From assembly GCA_022572355.1 (NCBI GenBank), contig JACZWC010000037.1, forward strand, positions 1 through 46,332: 46,332 bases of DNA, given 5' to 3'. Under the pieces are notes generated by a model that ran no database searches, had not been told where the DNA came from, and worked only from the letters and a program-made list of their open reading frames with translations. The stretch comes from Bacteroidota bacterium. GTDB lineage: Bacteria; Bacteroidota; Bacteroidia; NORP154. Positions 10,901 to 18,952 of this stretch are shown one piece after another. How positions within the stretch are numbered: position 1 is the stretch's first letter; each line of letters starts with the position of its first letter. The position numbers were made by a program, and so were the translations under genes.

Positions 10901-11290
10901 CATATTTATGAAGATACAGGTACTTTCTTTGTTCAATTGGTTGTTACGGATGCAAACGGATGTAAGGACTCTATTACTAAAATTATTATCATAGAAGGAA
11001 CGTACATACTGTTTGTGCCTTCGTCCTTTACACCCAATGGCGATGGCAACAACGATTACTTCTTCCCTCAGGGTGTGGGAATAGACAATGATGAGTTTGA
11101 AATGTTCATCTATGACCGATGGGGCGATCTGATTTTCAAGACTGATGAGTACAATTTACCATGGGATGGACGGGCGAATAGCGGCTCTAAAATTGCTCAA
11201 CAAGATGTTTATATCTGGGTAATTAAGACCAGGGACACCGGAAATAATGTGCCCCATCAATATGTTGGCCACGTTACTTTGATACGCTAA
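4901..11290 (+). CDS. Giant SprB/PKD repeat surface protein with T9SS type B sorting domain
   Basis: 2129 residues. ATG overlaps the previous stop (ATGA) and is preceded by AAAGGAG about 10 bases upstream. A long n-region precedes the signal hydrophobic stretch (about 20-41, ending FGQ). In order: the ITTD...DGLCC module shared with the protease at 736 (about 50-165); a Cys-rich motif (NGLWDCTETGLDCGG, 178-200); a domain with CGEKYIICFSNW (about 205-390); a PKD/Ig-like domain; three similar PKD domains (WDFGDG) alternating with SprB repeats; then SprB repeats to a total of 16; a last PKD domain (ADFSADPNPT); and a C-terminal type B sorting domain with FTPNGDGNNDYF, YDRWGDLIF and W(D)GR. Family knowledge: such proteins are exported by the type IX system and held at the cell surface; SprB itself is a gliding adhesin. 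Whether this cell glides cannot be told. Convergent with the gene ending at 11307, 16 bases away. Confidence 0.92.
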   Translation: MMSMQATYNRTDSIRRQLYVAGLVMLLALLSPGFVQKSFGQCNTPPCGGGDIEIIISITTDLFPAEVSWLIEDLTTGIPGCGIAPFGDCNGGNNTAGLLANTTYTWTLCFPAGNNLQFTISDAGMDGLCCAFGNGGYTVTGCSGANVFASGGTFGCDEVTTFTLPADCCGGVGCPSCSNGLWDCTETGLDCGGPCCPVCPPISASDCDSAVNVCTTPDFQIQPDGFGLISEIPPLGTIGNPDNNNPGGSGNWGCLRTGPPGVPENNSTWMIVNIVGTGLLEFTFGGNGTQSGFYDWIMYPWNPNVCTDIPTGNYAPVRCNWNTDPAGGTGLASTIPVGGFAGNYEPPLPVICGEKYIICFSNWSSVTTNVPLEFGGTASITCNPQDLAISVIPATICLGESVALTAGGADTYTWSPATGLSDTTGTVVIASPTVTTVYTVTGLTGCFSGDTTVTVTVQNPGAGFTFSGDQCLSTNNISFNNTGDLPNSCGAGCPTYTWDFGDGTNSSGTTAGAANPSHVYGSGGIYIVTQIVDDSVCQSTFSQVVEISDPISTIIGTEESCNAGCDGAVDFTVTGGSIPYTYTWNTGQTTEDVIDVCAGFYSVTTVDALGCTVTDTVTLDPFIDVVAGFTVSPDQCLFGNNFTFTNTGDAPGSCGGNCPLYWWDFGDGANTTGTDLAAANPSHSYGAFGTYTVTQVVTDAAGCSDTATAIVEVYEAPTVSLVVVDESCFNACDGTITLSTSGGASIAVYAWSDGSSTQNLSALCGGSYSVTVTDINGCIDSTNIIVNTGVDIKAGFGFDGDQCLTGNVFNFINSGSAVGVCGPGCPTFTWDFGDSNGQSGTTAGDASPTHVYTTPGTYTVSQIVTDGTCSDTVIQIITVFDEPSTSIVATAGSCDSTCDGLADLTVTGGTMAYTYNWSNFETAQDNSGLCTGIAFVTVTDANGCTATDSVVILTSPGIAATTTTVDVSCLGMSDGTATATGSGGITPYTYLWSNGDNTAMADSLAVGTFYVTVSDSAGCMTIDTVVIIEPLLGLSSAMAFTDVSCFGGNNGTATVTISGGTSPYTYSWTNGDTTTAADSLIAGMVYVTVSDSNGCSGMDSALISEPVALSNIIIKTDVNCNGGNDGTATVTPSGGTIPYTYSWSNGDATATIDSLSQGTYTVTITDLNSCIDSASVTITEPTAMILVTGSIDASCGASDGKAFVTVSGGTGSYTYSWNDTGNQITDTAFAVGAGAYVVTVTDSAGCVDSATATVSNAGAPTVNITAFNNVSCFGGNDGSATVVASGGLGPYTYLWDDSGTQTNATAVGLIAGTYVNTITDSVGCIATVIQIITEPTALVLTPSFTDANCGQNDGTAAVLVTGGTGAYTYLWDDVGTQTTANADSLLTGVYQVVVSDSNSCSDSVSVTIADIPGGTVTITALTNASCNGLCDGTATSLITGGSTPYTYLWNDSGTQTNAQATGLCFGFYTVYSTDNAGCLDSASVAIGEPTAIIATTDTIDASCNGVCDGSLQAIASGGTGAFTYAWDNSDSTAISSGLCAGPYIVTVTDANACTVITGGTITEPAALVLTMGSVDAQCNAANGSASVNVAGGYAPYTYLWNDGGTQTTDTAINLLAGTYLVTVMDSAGCVDTASVVVINAGVPTAIILTVVNVSCFGLADGKAGVEAANGVIPYTYQWDDINTQTTDTAYNLIAGFYTVTITDNDGCFAIDTVTITEPPAITAIVTVTDISCFGMLDGGMSVAATGGTGAYTYLWYTGATTTAISATGAVVGGCVDITDANGCTIQVCDDITEPAQLTFVPDTIDPTCFSDCDGIATIIVSGGTTPYGYAWNDPANQAGFSAAGLCDGTYDVVVTDSNNCTFTETFDVNEPDKIIVSVTGTTVMCIGFCDGTAVVTTSPISSPPYTYLWQDGQTTSEAVALCEGTFSVVVIGASGCQDSDSYTVLPNPNVPIADFSADPNPTNLFNPAVTFTNLSLPDPLVLGSDWDFGDSSSSTMIDPIHIYEDTGTFFVQLVVTDANGCKDSITKIIIIEGTYILFVPSSFTPNGDGNNDYFFPQGVGIDNDEFEMFIYDRWGDLIFKTDEYNLPWDGRANSGSKIAQQDVYIWVIKTRDTGNNVPHQYVGHVTLIR

Positions 11291-11306
11291 GTAAATCTCA
11301 TCCCTG

Positions 11307-12881
11307 CTACTCAATTATTAGTTTACACACGCCTTTTATTTTATCCTTGCTATATAATTGGGCTATGTAAATTCCTGGACTTAGGTTATTCCTATAAATA
11401 TCTACTTTACTTGTAGTGATATCTGAGATTTGGTATACAAGGTGGCCTTGAATATCAAATAATAAGATCTGATGAACTTCATTGTTTATATTTTTAAAAT
11501 GAATTGTAGATTTATAATTAAACGGGTTTGGAATTATTTCTAGGTTGATTATATCCATATTTATATCATTTAGGCTAACTATTCCACATATAATACTATC
11601 GATCATGCCTAAATTGTATTCATTCATAACCAAAGTGCTTTCTATGCCACCTGATGCAAGAAATGATCCAGAAGAAACACTTGAGAATCCATTATTAACG
11701 ACAGTATTTGTTATAACGCTATTACACGCTCCATTGCCATTGGAGTCAACTTTAATGGTATATAGATAACTTCTGATCTTACTGTTAATTACGTCGACCG
11801 CGTTTCCTAGTATAATATAGCCACCATCAATAGTTTGTTGTACGGATGGCCTTTGGTCGTTAAAACCTGAGTCAAAGCGTTTTGTCCACAACGTATCACC
11901 AATAGAATCCGTTTTTACAATAAAAAAGTCATATACTGGAAGTGAACCTATTTGGCCAACTGTAATGTATCCACCATCTGTTGTGGCTAGAACGTCGTTG
12001 GCGTACTCAATTGAGGTCGAACTTCCATACGTCTTTTCCCAGATCAGATTCCCGTTCGAATCTATTTTTATTAAGTATAAATCTGTTCCAAGAGTTCCAA
12101 AGCTTTCCGTCCTGCCAGTAACTACATAATTACCATTACCTGTGACCTCAATATCTACTCCAAATTCACCATAAATTCCCCCATATGTTTTTGTCCAAAT
12201 GGTGTCACCCATGTCATCCGTTTTTATGATGTAAATATCTTCACTGCCAGCACCAAAGCTTCTTGTATCGCCGCAAATTATGAAGCCGCCGTCTGCAGTT
12301 TGTTGAATCGAATTTCCTTTATCTTCATCAGTACCTCCATATGTCTTGGACCATTCTAAATTCCCAAGGATATCTGTTTTTACAACGTATATGTCTTTTA
12401 GTCCTGCTCCATAGCTAGTTGAATACCCGGTAAGCACGTAGCCACTATCGGTACATTGCTGAACATCAGAAACCCGTTCCGCGCCATTTCCTCCATAATT
12501 TTTTGCCCAAATTAGATTCCCATTTATATCCGTTTTTAAAAGTCCAAAATCGAAAGTGTTGATCGGAGCATCATTGGCAATAATGAATCCATTGTCAAAA
12601 GTCTCTTTAACAGAAATTCCATGGTTGTTATTGGCATATCCATAGGATTTTGTCCACACAGGGTCGCCGGTGGAATTAAAACGCACGAGAAGAATGTTGT
12701 AATATGAACCAGTAAAGTCAGTTCCTACTCCAATAAACCCTCCATCAGAAGTTGGTTCCAGGTCATATATTTCTACCGAAGTTTCACCAATTAAGTATCT
12801 CTGAAATACTAATTGAGCATTTGCACACTGTATGAATGTGAAAATGGAAAAGCCTAATATGATTACTCGGATGTGCTTCAT
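11307..12881 (-). CDS. Secreted propeller-like repeat protein with T9SS type A sorting domain
   Basis: 524 residues with a signal peptide (1-22, ending CANAQ). Residues about 30-385 consist of some seven repeats of roughly 50 residues built on the pattern DGGFIxxG...DIYIIKTDxxGDxxWxKTYGG. This is the common Bacteroidota 'delta-60/bulb-like' secreted repeat, probably folding as a beta-propeller. The last about 80 residues form a type A sorting domain: IIPNPFNYKSTIHF, LLFDIQGHLVYQ, NLSPGIYIAQLYS. It is thus a predicted T9SS cargo released to or held on the surface. No enzyme motif is visible. It stands alone: 16 bases from the convergent giant gene, and 152 bases downstream of the next minus-strand gene, with no clear TAnnTTTG box seen upstream. 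Confidence 0.88.
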   Translation of the reverse strand: MKHIRVIILGFSIFTFIQCANAQLVFQRYLIGETSVEIYDLEPTSDGGFIGVGTDFTGSYYNILLVRFNSTGDPVWTKSYGYANNNHGISVKETFDNGFIIANDAPINTFDFGLLKTDINGNLIWAKNYGGNGAERVSDVQQCTDSGYVLTGYSTSYGAGLKDIYVVKTDILGNLEWSKTYGGTDEDKGNSIQQTADGGFIICGDTRSFGAGSEDIYIIKTDDMGDTIWTKTYGGIYGEFGVDIEVTGNGNYVVTGRTESFGTLGTDLYLIKIDSNGNLIWEKTYGSSTSIEYANDVLATTDGGYITVGQIGSLPVYDFFIVKTDSIGDTLWTKRFDSGFNDQRPSVQQTIDGGYIILGNAVDVINSKIRSYLYTIKVDSNGNGACNSVITNTVVNNGFSSVSSGSFLASGGIESTLVMNEYNLGMIDSIICGIVSLNDINMDIINLEIIPNPFNYKSTIHFKNINNEVHQILLFDIQGHLVYQISDITTSKVDIYRNNLSPGIYIAQLYSKDKIKGVCKLIIE

Positions 12882-13033
12882 ACGCTAAGATTTTTATTTG
12901 ACAAATCTCGTACCATGCTAAATGTTCATGATCATTAAAAATACGTTAAATTCTTGTGTGCTTATTTGTATAATTGATTGGAGGGTGTCTGTGAATGATA
13001 GAGTAGCACCTGAATATATTCTGGTAACTCACC

Positions 13034-13465
13034 TTACGCAAACCGCCTATCAATCAACTTGTATAGATATTCCACCACAAAGGAAAAGAACATCCAGGCA
13101 GGGGTGAAATCCAGCCGAATATATCCCATAATGTGCCAGCCGGTCGTGTATTCCCATGGGCACTTGCCGGTAAGCTGATCCAATAAGAGCCCCGTACTAA
13201 ATTCAACGGTGAAGATCAGCGCTGTATAAATTAGAAGTCTCAGTATAACGTGGAGAGACCCAACTTTTTGGAATAGAGGGCCAGCAATCAGTGGAATCAA
13301 GGCATAGATAGGGAACATCCACACATAGGTCTTGCCTGTTAAAGACCAGACGGGTTCATTGTAAATACCTTCTCCATGGATGGCATGTGTGAAGGCCACG
13401 AAAAATATCTCCGAAGCCATACCGAAGCAACCGAAGAACAGAACCATGAACAACTTTTTATTCAT
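13034..13465 (-). CDS. Four-helix integral membrane protein, CmpB/TMEM229-like (PF06541 type)
   Basis: 143 residues with four hydrophobic segments at about 4-25, 47-65, 75-98 and 118-137. The C-terminal half has EFSTGLLLDQLTGKCPWEY followed by HIMGYIRLDFTPAWMFFS. This resembles the E...G.LLE...G...WDYS...N..G.I.L pattern of the 'putative ABC-transporter type IV' CmpB family, which includes animal TMEM229 proteins. The biochemical role of that family is not settled. The gene follows the 1316-residue T9SS cargo gene on the same strand after 40 bases, so co-transcription is possible. Family assignment is by motif memory and should be taken as tentative; that it is a real membrane protein is well supported by the frame and hydrophobicity pattern. 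Confidence 0.75.
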   Translation of the reverse strand: MNKKLFMVLFFGCFGMASEIFFVAFTHAIHGEGIYNEPVWSLTGKTYVWMFPIYALIPLIAGPLFQKVGSLHVILRLLIYTALIFTVEFSTGLLLDQLTGKCPWEYTTGWHIMGYIRLDFTPAWMFFSFVVEYLYKLIDRRFA

Positions 13466-13505
13466 GTGGCCAAGATAATATAATTCTCAGGCAGTTGCTT
13501 CGCGC

Positions 13506-16500
13506 CTATCGTACAACCAACTTCCCGGCAGCCACCAAGCCCGTGGATGTGTAGAACTTATAAATGTATACCCCATCTGGTAAATTTCCCCGGTACACAG
13601 TCAATTTGTTATCAACAACGATTGAGTTCGGCCTTACCTGCTTCCCAAGCACATTATAAAGCCCAAACGTGATAAGGAGGTTGGTCTCCATTCTCTTTAA
13701 TTCAAAAGTTGTGTATTCACTGAACGGATTTGGATACACCCTAATTGTGTAGTCTTTATCATACACGATTGGAACACCGGTAGTCAATGCATCAATGTCT
13801 CCGATCGTATTGAAAACCGTATTGGTAATAACAGGCGGGTTGAAGTCGAAATAAATTCCAACCGTATTTTCAATAACTGTTCCAATTGGGTTACCCGGTT
13901 TTTGATTGATCTTGAATTTCACAAAACCATGGCTTTCTGGTTCGTTGATATTGCTATCTGGCAATAAGATGCTGTCGAAAATAAATTGCACGATGTTGTC
14001 TTCATGCATTTCAATTCTATATGGATGGCTTGCTGACCCAGGTCTAAAAGTAGATAGGTCCAAGGCTGAAGATATGGTATCCCGTACAACCACAGTGAAT
14101 GCGGTATCCGTACCCGTATTCTGAAACCGAATGCGATACTCAAGGTTATCTGTTGAATCGATATAGTGATTGATAGTGAGCCCCTCGGGCACAACAGTCT
14201 TGTCGTTAGGATCCCAGGATGATGTAACAGGCATACAAACTATATCGATAAAATCGTCCTCATCATCCTCTGGTACCAAAAGTATCTGTCCGGTTGTGAA
14301 GCTAGGAGTTCCGCATAGTTCTATATTATCCTGTGGATGGCTGTTGCCCGGATGCCCTGGCCGCTGGTCAGCTTCTAAACGAATGGTGTTGCTATTTGCT
14401 GGCCAGCATATTATTACGCTGTCCTGACCGTTTAATTGAAACGTCCCTACAGACACGAGGATATTGTTCTCATAAATTCTGTATTCAGATGTACCCTGCA
14501 TATTACCATCCACGGCATCTCCTGTATTGGTGATATTAAAGCATGCAAGGCTGTCTCCAACACAACGTCCTTCAACGCTTACGCTGGATTTATCCCACAT
14601 TGTATCAATAGGATTACAACTGCTGTCAGGATAGATATGTGCTATAACACATTTCGTCGCACCCAGTACCGCATTGCATGAAGTCTCGGTGAGGATGTAG
14701 AAATAATTTTCAGGTCCCGGAGGTACATCTCCTAGATTGAAGGTATAAACATTACCGTTCTGACTGTCCCACTGTGTTGCATAGGTAGAAGTCCAGTTCC
14801 CGTTCGTACAGGTGAGCACTGGATATACGTCAGAGGGAAATTCTACTTCTATGTATGCATTTGTGGCGATGGCTGTACCATTATTCTGGTAGTATACCCT
14901 GAACCAACTGCAAAAACAAGGAGAAAATCCGGTGTGATAAAAGTGAACAGACATATTGGGGCAATTGTTCGCTGGCAGGACGCTGAAATCAACATTTGAG
15001 GTTGTGCTGGGAGAACTACCCAATGACAGAGAATAAGTACCTGGTGAAGCTGGACAGACCTGTGTTCTGAAACCCGGATCACTATTTATCAGGGAAATTG
15101 TGTAGCTCCCACTATCCAGGTACATTGAATAAGTCCCGTCTGACATGGTATTCGCGAATACCGGCCCAGGGTCGGCTCGAACGATCCAATCGTCTAGTCC
15201 GTAATCTCCTACATCCAGCGTGCAGTTGGAATTAAAATCATCAAATACTGTTCCGGTAACTGTATTGGGTGCACACATTGAGGAGATAATAACTACAACT
15301 GTATCTGCACATCCAGCCATTCCTTGAACGGAGAGGAAATAAGTCCCGGGCAGCAGGCTTGCATAAGTAGACCAGGTATTAGAGTACGATGCCTGTGGAA
15401 TCCATTGATAAGTATAAGGGGCCGCTCCACCAGATACGCTGTAGTAGGCATGACCATATCCGCCACAGAAATACGGGGAATAAGCATTTACGTTCAACGT
15501 GAGGCCGTTAGAATCCAATGCGATGACAGCGCTGTCGGTATTGACACAACCGTTAAAGTCAGTTAGGGTTAAAATATACGTGCCGGAAGAGAGTCCTGTG
15601 AGGTTTTGCGTACTGTCTCCGTTAGACCAATAAAAACTATAAGGCAGTGTTCCTCCGGAAACGACAACTGTCGCAGTGCCATTACCAAATCCGTTACACC
15701 CTTCATCGGTAGCACTGACAGTTGAAACCAACAGAGAAGGTTGGTTAATGGTTGCCATCACCGAAACTGTGCATCCCAAACTATCGGTAATAACATCAAT
15801 ATAGGCCCCCGGTGTCAGATTTATAGCCGTGGATGATGTTTGGTTACCAGGGTCGTTCCACAGATGTGTATAGGGAGGCGTTCCTCCACTGACTGTTACG
15901 GATGCCGATCCATCGGCACCACCATTACAGGATACATCAGTTGTTGTTATAACACTACCTGTCAATCCGCCGAGATTGGTGATAAAAAATGTCGTGTCTG
16001 CCATACACCCCAAAGAATCCGTTATCTGAAGGCTGTAGGTTCCAGCACACACGCTGTCCAAGGTGGTTCCCGTGGTGAAATCAGACCATAGATAGGTAAA
16101 AGGTGGTGTTCCATTACTAGGGGAAGGAGTAGCAGAACCATCGCAGGTGGAACAAGAAGAATTTACAATGCTCATATTAAAAACCACGGGACTCACTGCC
16201 GAAATATTAACAAGGCCAGAGTCTACACATCCGTTACCATCCGTTACTGATACCATGTACGCCCCTTGGCACAGACCAGTCGATGTAAATGTGGTTTGCA
16301 CGGGAATTGTATTCCATAGGTAGGTGTAGGGAGCAACTCCGCCCGCGGAAATTACCGTTGCACTGCCGTCACAGTTTCCGCAGCTGGCGTCGGTTTGCGT
16401 TGTTGAAGAAAAAAGTAAGGCGGGTTCGTTTATGGTAGTATTGGCATTGTTTGTACAGCCGTTAGCATCCGTTACTGAAATGGTATAGACATTTGCACAT

Positions 16501-17456
16501 AAACCAACGGCTACGCTATCCGTTTGTAAACCCGGATCATCCCAGAACATAGTATACGGTGGAATCCCCCCATTAATAAATGCAATTCCCACACCATCAC
16601 ATGTTCCCCAGCAGGAAACATCGATTGGCAACATACCAATAGTGATGGCAGGCGGCTCCAATACTGTGGTGCTCGAAGATAATGAGCAGCCGGTTGAATC
16701 ATACACTGTTACATTATAGGTACCGGCACATAAATTGGAGGCGGTACTCGTGGTCTGACCGGTCGGCCACAAATAGGTGTAAGGAGGAACGCCACCTGAC
16801 AGCAGAGCGGTGGCAGATCCATCGCATACTCCAGCGCAGGATGCATCCATGCTATCCGTTAGAAGTGTGAGCGTAGAAGGGGTAAATGAAATGATCGTCG
16901 TATCCGTATCCGCAGGGCAGGATCCGTTGTTCGTCGAGACCAATATTATAGTTACAACTCCTGCAGTTGTGTCTGCAGAGCTGGGAAGATAATTAGTGAA
17001 TAAGGAGGAATCATCAGGTGAGAATACACCTGAACCAAGGGTGATCCATAGGCCAGTAGTTGAACCGCCTGTGACCGTGCCAGATAAATTCACTATTCCA
17101 CCGCCGCAAACATTTTGGTCATTGCCAGCATTGACGGTCGTAGAGGCACTAACTAATACTAAATTGACCGCTGTAAACGTATCACTTCCACTCCCATTTG
17201 TTGCAGTCAATGAAATCGTGTAGAATCCGGGAACAACATAGACCGCAACCGGGTTTTGCAAGACCGAAGTATTGCCGTTTCCAAAGTCCCAGAACCACGA
17301 AGTAGGTGTGTTGGTTGATGAATCCTGAAAAGTAACGGTCAGCGGTGCGCAGCCCGTTGTGTTGAAAGCCTGGAATTGTGCTGTAGGAATCTGGGCAAAT
17401 ACAACATTGGCAATCACCGTTGCTGCAAGCAACAGGCAAATTCTATAATATTTCAT
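13506..17456 (-). CDS. Large secreted SprB-repeat/DUF7619 protein with T9SS type A sorting domain
   Basis: 1316 residues, signal peptide 1-21 (ending VVFAQ). A PKD domain comes first (about 24-105, SWFWDFGNGNTS), then an Ig-like segment (VNAGNDQNVCGGGIVNLSG). Seven SprB repeats follow (about 200-685; for example SCAGVCDGSATALLSGG with PPYTYLW). Then a Cna-B/SdrD-like domain (GTVFDDFNSNCTLDVGDYGL), a segment of beta-sandwich character, and a DUF7619-type domain starting SWDPNDKTVVPEG and containing LEYRIRFQNTGTDTAF and GIYFDFNPPVITN. The last about 80 residues are a type A sorting domain (IRVYPNPFSEYTTFEL, LPDGVYIYKFY). DUF7619 is typically found just before this sorting domain in T9SS cargo. 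Predicted large surface or secreted protein; no catalytic motif was seen. Upstream neighbour is the convergent small ORF and the alkane monooxygenase. Confidence 0.92.
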   Translation of the reverse strand: MKYYRICLLLAATVIANVVFAQIPTAQFQAFNTTGCAPLTVTFQDSSTNTPTSWFWDFGNGNTSVLQNPVAVYVVPGFYTISLTATNGSGSDTFTAVNLVLVSASTTVNAGNDQNVCGGGIVNLSGTVTGGSTTGLWITLGSGVFSPDDSSLFTNYLPSSADTTAGVVTIILVSTNNGSCPADTDTTIISFTPSTLTLLTDSMDASCAGVCDGSATALLSGGVPPYTYLWPTGQTTSTASNLCAGTYNVTVYDSTGCSLSSSTTVLEPPAITIGMLPIDVSCWGTCDGVGIAFINGGIPPYTMFWDDPGLQTDSVAVGLCANVYTISVTDANGCTNNANTTINEPALLFSSTTQTDASCGNCDGSATVISAGGVAPYTYLWNTIPVQTTFTSTGLCQGAYMVSVTDGNGCVDSGLVNISAVSPVVFNMSIVNSSCSTCDGSATPSPSNGTPPFTYLWSDFTTGTTLDSVCAGTYSLQITDSLGCMADTTFFITNLGGLTGSVITTTDVSCNGGADGSASVTVSGGTPPYTHLWNDPGNQTSSTAINLTPGAYIDVITDSLGCTVSVMATINQPSLLVSTVSATDEGCNGFGNGTATVVVSGGTLPYSFYWSNGDSTQNLTGLSSGTYILTLTDFNGCVNTDSAVIALDSNGLTLNVNAYSPYFCGGYGHAYYSVSGGAAPYTYQWIPQASYSNTWSTYASLLPGTYFLSVQGMAGCADTVVVIISSMCAPNTVTGTVFDDFNSNCTLDVGDYGLDDWIVRADPGPVFANTMSDGTYSMYLDSGSYTISLINSDPGFRTQVCPASPGTYSLSLGSSPSTTSNVDFSVLPANNCPNMSVHFYHTGFSPCFCSWFRVYYQNNGTAIATNAYIEVEFPSDVYPVLTCTNGNWTSTYATQWDSQNGNVYTFNLGDVPPGPENYFYILTETSCNAVLGATKCVIAHIYPDSSCNPIDTMWDKSSVSVEGRCVGDSLACFNITNTGDAVDGNMQGTSEYRIYENNILVSVGTFQLNGQDSVIICWPANSNTIRLEADQRPGHPGNSHPQDNIELCGTPSFTTGQILLVPEDDEDDFIDIVCMPVTSSWDPNDKTVVPEGLTINHYIDSTDNLEYRIRFQNTGTDTAFTVVVRDTISSALDLSTFRPGSASHPYRIEMHEDNIVQFIFDSILLPDSNINEPESHGFVKFKINQKPGNPIGTVIENTVGIYFDFNPPVITNTVFNTIGDIDALTTGVPIVYDKDYTIRVYPNPFSEYTTFELKRMETNLLITFGLYNVLGKQVRPNSIVVDNKLTVYRGNLPDGVYIYKFYTSTGLVAAGKLVVR

Positions 17457-17553
17457 AATGTAGATGCTAAGTGGATACTATATATACGTTTACCCTACCT
17501 GAATGGTTGCCACAGGCTGCTCAATTTCTCAACTAGATTTAAGTCGTAGAATG

Positions 17554-17561
17554 TATATTTG
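17554..17561 (+). promoter_or_regulatory. Candidate Bacteroidota -7 box (TATATTTG)
   Basis: A perfect match to TAnnTTTG lies 7 bases before the ATG of the possible small membrane peptide at 17569. No TTG (-33 element) was found at the usual 17-23-base spacing, so support is only partial. If used, the transcript would be nearly leaderless. Confidence 0.35.
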
Positions 17562-17568
17562 ACACTTG

Positions 17569-17688
17569 ATGAAAGAACTGTACTTCAAAATATTCTCCTA
17601 TGAGTACAGCTACTTTGCTGTGCTTTACTTTGTGACATTTGGCGCGTATTGCTGCAAGCTAAGAAAGCGCCTCCAGAAGGAAAACTAG
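17569..17688 (+). CDS. Possible 39-residue single-span membrane peptide
   Basis: A short frame, ATG to TAG, encodes a peptide starting MKELYFKIFSYEYSYF, with a hydrophobic stretch (about residues 14-29, including AVLYFVTFGAYCC) and a strongly basic tail (KLRKRLQK). That is the layout of a small inner-membrane protein with a positively charged end. It lies in the only gap between two minus-strand genes, is preceded by a TATATTTG box, and its stop overlaps by 4 bases the stop of the convergent alkane monooxygenase gene. No known family is recognised. It may be a chance frame. Confidence 0.4.
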   Translation: MKELYFKIFSYEYSYFAVLYFVTFGAYCCKLRKRLQKEN

Positions 17689-18737
17689 GTATGTAAAGCC
17701 TGCAGCTTGGCAATGTGCCGGTGCATTACAAAAAACCAAATAGGAGGGAACAGGGCCAATAATATCATTCCTGGATACCCGGTTGGCATCTGGCATGCTT
17801 CGTCGAAATGTCGGAGGGTCTGGTATTTTCTGCTGGCTTTATAATGATGATCCGAATGCCTTGAAATTTCGAATAACATGATCCTGCCGATGTAGTGATT
17901 GGAATTCCAGGAATGGGCAGGCAATATTTTTTCGTAGTTGCCTGCATTGTCCTTCTTTCTCCTCAGGCCATAATGTTCCACATAGTTAATAGTTTCAAGC
18001 ATCAAGAAGCCATAGATGGCGGCTATCGTGAAACTCAGCATTCCCAGCAAACCAAAGCCATAATATATCAACGCGAGTAAAGCAGCCTGAATCAATTGAA
18101 AGCGGATCATTTCGTTTCTCCATGACCAAAAGCTGAATCCCTTTGCCTTTAACCTGGCTGCCTCCAGTTTCCATGCGGAAATATATCCGAAAATTACGGA
18201 TCGTGCCATAAAGACGTAAATGACCTCGCCGTATTTAGCGCTTGCCGGGTCTTCATCCGTTCCAACCCGCTTGTGGTGGCCCCTGTTGTGTTCGATGATA
18301 AAATGCATGTATAAGGTGCTCAACAACAAGGCCTTTGCCAAAAATCGCTCATAGGGTTTTGCACGGTGGCCCAGTTCATGTCCCACATTGATTCCAAGAG
18401 ATACACAGGCTATGCCAAATGTCAGAACTCTACCGCCATATTCGAATAAGGTAAGTCCTGATTCTGTGATAGAAAACAGGAAAATTACCATGAAAATATA
18501 TTGAATAGGAACTTGCAGATAGAGCAAGTAATCGTACAGACGATCATTCTTTGTGAGCTCTTCCTCAGCTTCCGACATGTTCTCGTCGCTGCCTTTGGCA
18601 AACAACTCTACGAAGGGGATAAATAAGAATGCATAAATAGGAAGCGCCCATGTCCACCAACCGAGCTGTGTTAATGATATGTACCCGATAGCGGGCCCGG
18701 TGAAAATTGCCAGGTATTTAAGGAATCTTATGTTCAT
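17685..18737 (-). CDS. alkB: AlkB-type membrane alkane 1-monooxygenase
   Basis: 350 residues from the ATG at 18737. A longer frame opens at a TTG (18761), but that TTG is part of a perfect promoter box, so the ATG is preferred. The enzyme family hydroxylates the terminal carbon of alkanes with a di-iron centre in the inner membrane, using electrons from rubredoxin. All the histidine motifs are present: HELGHR (120-125), EHNRGHH (149-155), NYVEHYGL (251-258) and RHSDHH (293-298, in LFEISRHSDHH). Six or so hydrophobic segments are spread over 5-105 and 210-245, plus a C-terminal one. Length is slightly shorter than the typical about 400. No rubredoxin gene or fusion is visible nearby. A related fatty-acid or other hydrocarbon hydroxylase is possible. 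Confidence 0.88.
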   Translation of the reverse strand: MNIRFLKYLAIFTGPAIGYISLTQLGWWTWALPIYAFLFIPFVELFAKGSDENMSEAEEELTKNDRLYDYLLYLQVPIQYIFMVIFLFSITESGLTLFEYGGRVLTFGIACVSLGINVGHELGHRAKPYERFLAKALLLSTLYMHFIIEHNRGHHKRVGTDEDPASAKYGEVIYVFMARSVIFGYISAWKLEAARLKAKGFSFWSWRNEMIRFQLIQAALLALIYYGFGLLGMLSFTIAAIYGFLMLETINYVEHYGLRRKKDNAGNYEKILPAHSWNSNHYIGRIMLFEISRHSDHHYKASRKYQTLRHFDEACQMPTGYPGMILLALFPPIWFFVMHRHIAKLQALHT

Positions 18738-18758
18738 TGTCTCTTGAATATCAATGTG

Positions 18759-18766
18759 CAAAATTA
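18759..18766 (-). promoter_or_regulatory. -7 promoter box TAATTTTG of the alkane monooxygenase gene
   Basis: On the minus strand TAATTTTG matches TAnnTTTG exactly. It ends 21 bases upstream of the ATG at 18737, leaving a leader of about 15 bases. No clear TTG at the -33 position was seen. The box contains the TTG that would otherwise be taken as the start codon. Confidence 0.5.
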
Positions 18767-18952
18767 AAAAATAGGTCGGTGAAAATTACTTAAAAACTAA
18801 ATTGGAAGCCAACTAATATATTGGTATGCTCAATTTTAAATATGCCGTCTATTAGAGAAGTAGAAATACCAACTAATGGGAGACAAAAGCCAACTTTCAG
18901 GAGAGAAAATATGGAGTCTGATCTTCAAGGAATGGTAAGCGGATAAAATTAT

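Noticed and set aside
12922..13107. A 61-codon plus-strand frame between two minus-strand genes
   Set aside because: It overlaps the end of the membrane protein gene on the other strand and shows no coding-like composition or motif.
18842..18946. A 34-codon frame upstream of the small secreted pair
   Set aside because: It has no promoter or ribosome-binding site and no hydrophobic or conserved motif; it lies just ahead of the promoter box at 18953.
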